Origin: Pyricularia pennisetigena
Lineage: Eukaryota > Ascomycota > Sordariomycetes > Magnaporthales > Pyriculariaceae
Length of the DNA stretch: 64,000 nt
Reading direction: 5' to 3'
Assembly: GCF_004337985.1 (NCBI RefSeq)
Contig: NW_021940921.1
Location: 885,758-949,757 of the forward strand
The notes beneath the pieces were generated by a model that was not told where the DNA came from, searched no databases, and saw nothing but the letters and a program-made list of their open reading frames with translations. Below are positions 56,977 to 64,000 of the stretch, in pieces (the stretch's first letter is position 1; each line of letters opens with the position of its first letter). A program made the translations under genes and the position numbers.

Positions 56977-57874
56977 CACCCCATCAAGTCGCAATACATA
57001 CCAAAAGGCGTATATTCCACGTCTGGCAAGCGATCCCGGGTTTGCGGGACGTCTCGGCTATGTGGATCGCCCGGGTGGATCGCCATGAGACAGATGAATA
57101 GAACCGTCACCTATCTGCGGGGCATTAATTCGATATAAGCACCGGCAATTTTAGCCATGTCTTGTGTCAGGTGAGATCCAAGTCATACAGCTCAATAAAT
57201 TGCGGGTGTTAGTGGCCGTTAGACCCACCGTTTCTCTGTGCATGCATTATCAAGGCTGCATGTCCACGAATATCGGCCCGCTCCCTTCAGCTGCGAACTG
57301 CACAAACACCAGTCAGTCCTTGCAAACTCAAATTGTGCTGACTCTGGTTGGCAGATTCGAGAACATTGCCCTTTTTGACTATATGGGGTAGAACGTTGCC
57401 GCGTGGATCTTGATGGCCTGATTTATCTTGCTGATTCTGTTGCCGATTCTGGACAAAGTATCTTCAGCAACGGCCCCCACCAGCAAAACTGTGTAAACTT
57501 TGTTCGACTTTGTGGACATGTCAGCCGACCAACCAACCATCTGCCATCTTTGCCCTCCACCTGTTCTGCAAGGTCCGATCCGCGGCCAAAAAGTTAATTT
57601 GCATGACAGCCGTCAGGTTTACGGCCCACCTCCCAACCTGGGTAATCCCATTCATCGCAATTTTTGAGGCATTTGATTTACACGGGCATGGGATTGTGAC
57701 TAAATGATCTGGGGGTCTATACCGCCGATTCGAACAAGGATTCCAGGGCGGTGGACGATGCAGGTCATGCAGCTGAGTCCGAGCCATCCCGGTTGGAGGG
57801 CCAGCCCGCTGAACACTCAGTCATGCTCTTGATAATACTGGAGAAACCTGTGGAACTCTCTTAGTAGGACTTGT
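56977..57874. other. Intergenic between MITE and P450 3' end
   Basis: About 0.9 kb with no supported gene; short plus-strand frames lack resemblance to known proteins. Confidence 0.4.
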
Positions 57875-59820
57875 TCAAGCCACATTGTACGTCGAGAGGA
57901 CCACCGTTGAACGCGAGGGAGAGTGGAAGATGCCTTCTTCCGCCGACCAGTCATCTTCGGTTTCCGGGATCGGCATGAATTTGAACCCGAAAACAAGTAT
58001 GATGATAAAGACTCGGAGGTCCAGCATGGCGAGGCGTTTTCCTGGTGTTTGAGGTTAGCGAGGTCGGTCCCCCAACATTGCTCGGGACGAGTGCTGTAGG
58101 CTTGGGTCTGGAATAGATAGACCTAGTCACCCAGATTCGAGAAGGCTTACCAAAACAGCCCCGGGTTCCATGGCTGAATACCAAAGTCGGCAGGGCCTCG
58201 GGGTCAAAGAGATCCTGACCTTCGGGCCCAGGATAGAGCCATCGGCGAGGGTTGAAAACGTCTAGGTTGCGACCACTCGGGCCTTCTACACCACCGCGGG
58301 AGCGCTTTGCATGTGCCTCACGGCACGTGGGGCTCCTGAGCGCTTCGTCGACGGGGAGCGGGGTCTTGAGAACTCTCGTGTTCAGCACTAGCTCTGTGCC
58401 GGCCGGCACGGAGCATCCAAGCACGATTGCATCAGTGGTGGCGCGCCGCACTACTGATCCTGCCGTGTTGGCCACGCGGAGCGTCTCATGGATGAATGCG
58501 TCGAGATAGGGAATAGCCTTGCTGGCTATGTCCTGGGCTGGTGGAAGACTTGGAGCATCGGCACCAACACCAAAAGCCGACATGAGAGCATCGCGTAGCT
58601 CCTGTTGGATCTGCTGGTGTTTTGAAAGCAGCTTGACACACCAAGCAAGAGTAAACGCAGTCGAGTCGATACCCTGAGGGGCTGTTGTTAGCATTTGTTA
58701 CCGATCAAGACAAGGGAGGTTTGTGCCCCCGTGAGATGACAACTTAATTAAAGTAAAAAAAAAAAAAAAGAAAAGAAATAAAAAAAAAGTAAAATAAACA
58801 TCATACCGCAATCATAAAAAGCATCAACTCCTGCTCAAGGTTCGTCGCTTCAACCAGATTGCCTTTCTTCGCAAGCTGCAGCTCCCGCTCGAGGACCAGA
58901 TCCATGGCGCAGGCAACGCGGCCGTCGGCGGTATCGTCGCCGTTCCCTCGCCTCACTCGAGCCATGGAAATCAGCCTCGCCATTTCCTGATTCATGCTTT
59001 TGCGAATCCGGTGGTATCGTGGCAGCAACCGGATGAACCTTGACCGCAGCGGTTCCCACCCTGCGCGAATATAAACACTCTCGCTTTCCAGGAAAGATGT
59101 TACATCGAAGAACATCTTTCGGGAGGTGGACGCGGCCTTGGGCAGATGATCCGACTCGCCCGCGGTACCGGCTGTACCCGCCAGCTTGCTACCCAGCACG
59201 CCCAGGTCGCTGCCCAGGACGGTCGCCCACATCAGGTCCATCGTGGCGTCGATCAGATCCGGCTGGGCCTGAAACTCGCGCCCCACTTTGAGGCGCCAAA
59301 CGTCAACGAGCCGACTCGCGGTGCGGCAGGCGTGCGGAGCAACGACGTTGATGAGAAAGTCGGACGTGATGGAGTCGGCCCAGAGCTTCTTCTGGACTTT
59401 TAGTTCTGGCGTCGTGAACAGGGATATGCTGGCTTTTGGCAGGAGAGACTTGAAGAACGCGGCCGTCATGGAGGAGCGGTCAAATTCCTTGGCCCGCCTG
59501 CGCAAAATGTCCTCCACCTCTCGCGGGTCGTCGACGGTCAAGATGGCGTGGGGCATGATGTTGGGCGTGAGCATTTGCGCAACCGGGAAGTTCGGAGCGC
59601 CGCGGTTGATCGTCTCGAACGTGGCCTCGCTTTTCGTGCATCGGTTTTTGGCGGTGTAGGCCTCTATTGCCGCCAAGTCCCCGAGAAGACGCTTTGCATG
59701 GATTTCATTATGCGGCATGCCCGGCAGGACCGAAGGGTAGAGCTTTGGCAGCAAGACTTTGTAACAGAGCCATACTAGCAGTGGAAACAAAATAGCAATG
59801 CCGATTGTAGAGAGCACCAT
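57875..59820 (-). CDS. Cytochrome P450 monooxygenase, three exons
   Basis: Exons 58807-59820, 58151-58673 and 57875-58041 are in phase and give 567 residues. The N-terminal anchor (MVLSTIGIAILFPLLVWLCY) targets the ER. The I-helix has AGIDST, formed across the first splice junction, in which the acidic-Thr pair is conserved. The K-helix reads ETLR. The PERF-like block is FNPRRW, and the haem ligand motif FSHGTRGCFG sits just before the last intron, which splits the Gly codon after the Cys. After splicing the protein continues KRLAMLDLRVFIIILVFGFK and ends STYNVA. It is a class E fungal P450 needing a reductase partner. Its place beside the PKS-NRPS, on the same strand, makes oxidation of the polyketide-amino acid product its likely job. 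No disabling change is seen. Confidence 0.9.
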
Positions 59821-60141
59821 GGCGCCGCTAGTCCAAGAACGAGAGATAAAGTGAGGGGAAAAGAGCAGTAAAAAAACATGTGAGTTGATAGAGTTTGGGT
59901 GGTGGGTTATTTATTTATTGTACACACGACAAAGCTATCACGTGCGTATCCGACCCCAAGTTGCCCGAAAGCCACTCCACGATAAGTTCGATGGCTGCGT
60001 GACAAGGGCAAGGTGGGAAGATCAAGTATGTCAACACTAACAGGATATAGATCTATCAGCTGGTCTAGCAATTGGTTTACTTCTTTCTATGTACACGAGA
60101 GTCTTTCGCCTGACCACCCTCCGACTTTGCACAGTCCACCA
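59821..60141. promoter_or_regulatory. P450 upstream region
   Basis: A 321-base gap between the P450 start and the stop of the next minus-strand gene; it must contain the P450 promoter. The repeated TTATTTATT at about 59908-59920 is AT-rich. Confidence 0.35.
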
Positions 60142-61298
60142 TCAGTAAAGCGTAGCGTTCCGGATCTGTTGGAATTCCAACGCCGTCATTTGCTCAAACC
60201 TGGCAGGGTTTTTTTCGGACACGAATTGAGGCAGCGGTCCAACCATTGTGTCCCGAGTGGCCTTCAAAAAATAGGCTAGCGAACACCTCTCAGGAATCAC
60301 CGCTTTTTTCTCTGCGACGTCGCAAGGAAGCGTGACGCGGTGCAAGCCAGCTTTTATAAACCCGTTGGTCCACCGCTCGAAGCAGTCGGCGGCGTTGACA
60401 ACCATCTCTATCGGTTGGCCTTGCGGTGTGGGCGTGACGGGCAAAAACGTCCTGGGTTTGTCTTGGTTTTCCAATTCCAAGCCCCCGACCCCGTCCTGGA
60501 AAAGCAGCGTTATAACCCCATAGTCGGTATGAGGCCAAATGCGTTTGGTGTAGTCGTCGATTTTTTCGGCTTCGATTTCGGGATACACGTTGATGCATAT
60601 CTCGCTGGCATCTTTGCTGCATCTGTCAACGAAAATGCCGGGTAATTCCAACCCGATTTCAATGGCTTCCAAAATCTGAAGCGCAACTCGTCTGCATATG
60701 TTGTAGTGCCTGGTGACCTTTTCCCGAAAACCTGGCACATCTTTGTCGGCCGGCCATCTGTTAGGGAATTGGGAATCATCCTCTGGTCCCGCGTCGAAAT
60801 GTTCCTGCCAGACGAGGGTATTAATAAATAAATAAATAAGTAGATAAATAAAAATTGTATTGATAAAAACAAATATACGGAGACTTGACTTACCCTCGCG
60901 TCTACAAGTTTGTTCACATCCAGACCCTCGTAGTTTTCTTTTCTCGTCTTGGCAACATAGTCGCCGGATCCAGGACCGCTCCACCCGCGTTGAGGATTCG
61001 GTCCAGGGGGGCAAGCTATTTCTTTCTTCTTGGACTGTGGCAGGTGAAAGAAGTCGCGTGACTAAACGTGCAAATAAAATGTTAGCATCCAGGAAAGTAA
61101 AGCGAACCATGAAATTGTCGAGGGTTTTCTTACTATTTGCATAACATCCTCAACTTCCTCATCGGACAGTCCATGGTTAGACAATTTGACAAAACCAGAC
61201 TTGTTGAGAGCCTTGACTAGCTCTTCTCCAAATTTCCTTCTATCCTCGGCATTGCCGTGGGTGAATTGGGAAAAGTCGAGCTTCGTGACTGACGCCAT
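60142..61298 (-). CDS. 2-oxoglutarate/Fe(II)-dependent dioxygenase (IPNS-like), three exons
   Basis: Exons 61134-61298, 60894-61061 and 60142-60804 are in phase and give 331 residues, standard for the family. The N-terminal DIOX_N domain has LNKSGFVKLSNHGLS and FFHLPQSKKKEIACPPG, then NPQRGWSGPG. The catalytic domain carries His and Asp in RIWPHTDYGVITLLF, the distal His in KAGLHRVTLPCD, and the 2OG-binding Arg-x-Ser in RCSLAYF. All iron and cosubstrate ligands are therefore present. It is soluble. Position within the PKS-NRPS/P450/O-methyltransferase group suggests a late oxidation such as hydroxylation, desaturation or ring change; the product is unknown. It shares an upstream region with the divergent methyltransferase. 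The second intron contains a repeat of AAATA/TTTAT units near 60825-60845. Confidence 0.9.
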
Positions 61299-61968
61299 GT
61301 TCCGTGAGGGGGTGGGGCGCTCGGAAAGAGTTTATCGCTTATCAGATTCGTTTGAGATTGTATGTACTTTTTTTTTCAACATTATCAATCAGCCAGCGCT
61401 GTAGGCGGATGGCCCATTACCAAAAGGCTAACGAAAATTCACCAGAGTCTTATTTGTAGGGATTAAAGGCCTGTACATGGGCCGTTGCATCGATCATGAT
61501 ATGGGGGCTGAGAGATCAAGCCGGGTGTCGGTACTGGGTGTCCAACGACAAGCTGTGAATAATACTGACTACTGTAAGATTAAGTGGGCCTTAATTAGTT
61601 TTACTTTTGAAAAAACCCGCAAACAACTGGGGAGCCTATATTGAAGGCATCATGATTCAGAAGCCGCATTAATGCTGGCAAAAAAAGGCAAAAATCATCC
61701 TTGCTGTGGGGTGACAGCTTGGTACTTTGCATTGGTAGCGAACCCCAGCGGGTACTAGGGTGGTGCCGGCGAGCTTAATCCACTGCGAATGTGTCAAAAG
61801 TATATCGGAACATACATGTAACGTTTGCAGCCGAACATCCAGCTCTTCTGTATACCGTAAACGGAACAGAATCTAGCACGGTTGATTATAAAGCATGATG
61901 CTCCCTACCAAAAAAACATCACGTATCTTTATTGTCTCTCAAGATACAAAATCGAGACAATCACAAAC
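61299..61968. promoter_or_regulatory. Divergent promoter between dioxygenase and O-methyltransferase
   Basis: A 670-base head-to-head interval. It contains CCGTAAACGG at 61855-61864, an everted CCG-N4-CGG arrangement of the kind bound by Zn2Cys6 cluster regulators, 105 bases before the methyltransferase ATG. No tested site is implied. Confidence 0.4.
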
Positions 61969-63428
61969 ATGGCTGCAGAGACCCTTACAAAAGACATCAC
62001 CAACGCTTTGAGCGATGATGCCCTCGCTGCAATACGAAATGACGATGCCCAGCGCCGTCGTTTGCAAGCCGCGGCGACCAAGCTGAGTCTAGCCTTGGAG
62101 AGCCAGGGGGATACTGTCAACAGGGTCAGACAGACGGTATGTGTTTGCCCAGCAACATAGCTTCACTTCTGGCCCATCGTTTCAGGTTGATACAACTGTT
62201 GATATTCTATACAGCCCCTACAACTTGCCCTGGCCAAAGTGGGCGTCGACAAACACGTCTTTGAAATTCTCGCTCAGGCCAAGCGAGACGGCCAGCCCCT
62301 ATCGCATGCAGAGGTTGCTGCCAAGACGGGAATCGAGTCTGCCATGATAAAACGTCTTCTCCGCTACTGGGGGTCCATGGGGACCATCACGCAGGTAGAC
62401 AATGACAAGTACACTGCCAACAACGTCACCGAGGCTCTCGCATCTGCTCAGGGGCGCACAGCCATTACACACGGGTATGTGACTGACCCTCTCGGCTGCT
62501 GGAGACGGAGCAAAAGGGAACGGGGCGGACTGACTCTGGTCGACATGGCAGTTTCAACTTCAAAGCCCCGGTTTTCCTGGCCATTCCGACCTTTTTTGAA
62601 CGGCATGGCTACAAATTAATGACGGATATCCACGAAACGCCCTTCCAGATCGGGCACAACACGAAGCTGGACCCTTGGGCCTGGGGCAAAGAAAACCCCG
62701 ACCGCTACCAAGACTTCCTGGGCTGGATGGAGCACGCGCGGGACGGAGACCCGAGCTTCCTCGACTCTGTGGACCTCGGTGGCTTTTTCAACAACTCCAG
62801 CAAAGACACGCTTCTATTCGTGGACGTCAGTGGATCGAGGGGTTACGTGACCACGGCAGTGAGGGAGCGGTACGCCGACGTCCCGGGCCGCGTGTTCCTG
62901 CAGGATCAGCCCCATATCATAGATATGGTCAAGCAGGAGACTCGACCCGGGCTCGAAAAGATTGAGAAGCACGGGCATGACTTTTTCACAGGCCCGACGC
63001 CACTCAAGGGTAAGCTGCGCTCGCACTGGAAAACCCAAACTTTTTTGGAAAGTATTCGCGCTGGAAAGACTGACATTCTTTTTTTTTTTTTTTTTCTTCT
63101 CTTGCGGTATCAAGGTGCCCGCGTATATTACCTGCGCAACATCTTGCACGACTGGTCGGACGAGAAGAGCCTCGAGATCTTGGCGAGCGTAACCCCGTCC
63201 ATGGACAAAGACTCTGTGATTTTGCTCGATGAGGTCGTCCTGCCCGAGATGAACCCTCCATGGCGGGGAACACAGTTGGACGTGGAGATGCTGACCCACC
63301 TCGCCGGAGCCGAGCGCACCGAGAACGACTGGCGTGGTTTATTGGATGCCGCTGGTCTGAAGGTTCACAAGATCACGCCATACTTTGAGGCGCGGGGCGA
63401 TAGCGTCATCGAGGCGAGATTGAAGTAG
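61969..63428 (+). CDS. SAM-dependent O-methyltransferase (plant-type, Methyltransf_2), four exons
   Basis: Exons 61969-62136, 62215-62474, 62552-63009 and 63115-63428 are in phase and give 399 residues. The N-terminal dimerisation/winged-helix part reads PLQLALAKVGVDKHVFEILA then LSHAEVAAKTGIE and IKRLLRYWGSMGTI. The catalytic part has LLFVDVSGSRGYVT, a variant of the usual DVGGGxG SAM-binding loop, VFLQDQPHII, the switch RVYYLRNILHDWSDE with the family catalytic His, and ILLDEVVLPE. It should methylate a hydroxyl group of the cluster product in the cytosol. The third intron has a poly-T tract at about 63079-63095 before the acceptor. The Gly-to-Ser change in the SAM loop is tolerated in fungal relatives that read GGSRG, so activity is still likely. 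Confidence 0.88.
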
Positions 63429-64000
63429 GGTATGATCCACGGTAGATAGGGAGCTGAATCGCATACGCATCGCTGTCAGTAAAAAGTAAAAGAAACAAAA
63501 GAATCCAGCTGTTTGTATGAAGGCTAAATTTAAAAAAAAAAAAAAAAAAGGGAACATTCTATGGTGGTAGGGGTAAAAATCCCCATGCCTAAAAACCCAT
63601 ATGAGATTGTAACCTCAATGGTCAGACTAGACCCCCCTGCATTGCAGGGTTGGTTTTCGCCTGGTCCCGTAGCACCACAACATTTAATAAGCTCTGGGTT
63701 CAAGGGGCATCCGAGCCTTGGCAGATTTTCACGGGTGATCGACCTGCTCCGCGATTATTGAATGATTCGATGAGGAGAAGTCATCCAGTCCTAACATAAG
63801 CTTTCCAAGGTCAAATGGAGGTGGAGCCGATCACTGGAAGTAGCATTAGAAGAGTAATTTATACGTGGTATAACCTGGATGGCCATAGTACCAATGACTA
63901 CGCATCTTTTAATTGTCAGCCTATGTTTGTAAGCAACCGGAGACGAATTCTTTTAACCCCATCAGTCTCTCCGAGTTTATTTTGTAACATTTCTTTTTTG
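63429..64000. other. Right end of window, no gene seen
   Basis: 3' flank of the methyltransferase. A poly-A run occurs at about 63530-63549. No further cluster gene begins before the window ends. Confidence 0.45.

Noticed and set aside
1..64000. CRISPR arrays, rRNA genes, phage or bacterial operon features
   Set aside because: No regularly spaced repeats or rRNA-like sequence; splice signals and families are fungal.

Overview
The window looks like nuclear DNA of a filamentous ascomycete (Pezizomycotina, most likely Sordariomycetes). The reasons are short GT..AG introns with CTAAC-type branch points, GC-rich genes set in AT-rich degenerate stretches, an intron-bearing tRNA-Ser, and typical families (SAT4/rhodopsin-fold membrane protein, DUF3292-like protein, histidine acid phosphatase, CBM1 esterase, iterative PKS-NRPS). 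The species cannot be fixed from sequence alone. Exon structures given here were spliced by eye, using reading frame, splice signals and family conservation.

Left part (1-31 kb), mostly secreted or accessory genes. It holds a secreted GH3 glycosidase (-), an unknown Arg-rich protein (-), a glyoxalase-like VOC gene broken by one in-frame stop (+), and a five-exon deuterolysin-like secreted protein that has lost its HExxH zinc motif (+). These are followed by a six-exon SAT4-family membrane protein (-), a phytase-like histidine acid phosphatase whose HD motif reads HA (+), an unknown beta-rich protein (-), a CE1-type feruloyl esterase with poly-Gly linker and CBM1 (+), tRNA-Ser(CGA) (-) and a 73-residue secreted peptide with a Kex2 site (+). 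Between them lie AT-rich blocks at about 12.7-14.9 kb and 19.4-21.2 kb. These carry (TA)n tracts, a 119-bp inverted-repeat element, a decayed tandem repeat and tRNA-like relics. A 437-bp MITE with 35-bp perfect terminal inverted repeats lies at 26.8-27.2 kb.

Middle part (28-43 kb). A degenerate MFS transporter remnant lies beside an intact 11-exon MFS transporter of the pantothenate/allantoate type (-). The intact gene is divergent from a 2OG-Fe(II) oxygenase (+). Then come a six-exon DUF3292-like membrane protein (-), a glycine-zipper/Lys-tail protein with a premature stop (-), and remains of an LCM-type methyltransferase (-).

Right part (43-64 kb), a secondary-metabolite cluster. A 4240-residue PKS-NRPS (KS-AT-DH-MT-KR-ACP-C-A-T-R, no recognisable ER), a P450 and a 2OG-Fe(II) dioxygenase run on the minus strand. 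An O-methyltransferase diverges from the dioxygenase. The synthase should make a C-methylated polyketide, join it to one amino acid and release it, most likely as an aldehyde because the reductase motifs are intact. The P450, dioxygenase and methyltransferase would then tailor it. No trans-enoyl reductase, transcription factor or dedicated transporter is visible next to the core. A second copy of the MITE sits inside the cluster, between the synthase and the P450.
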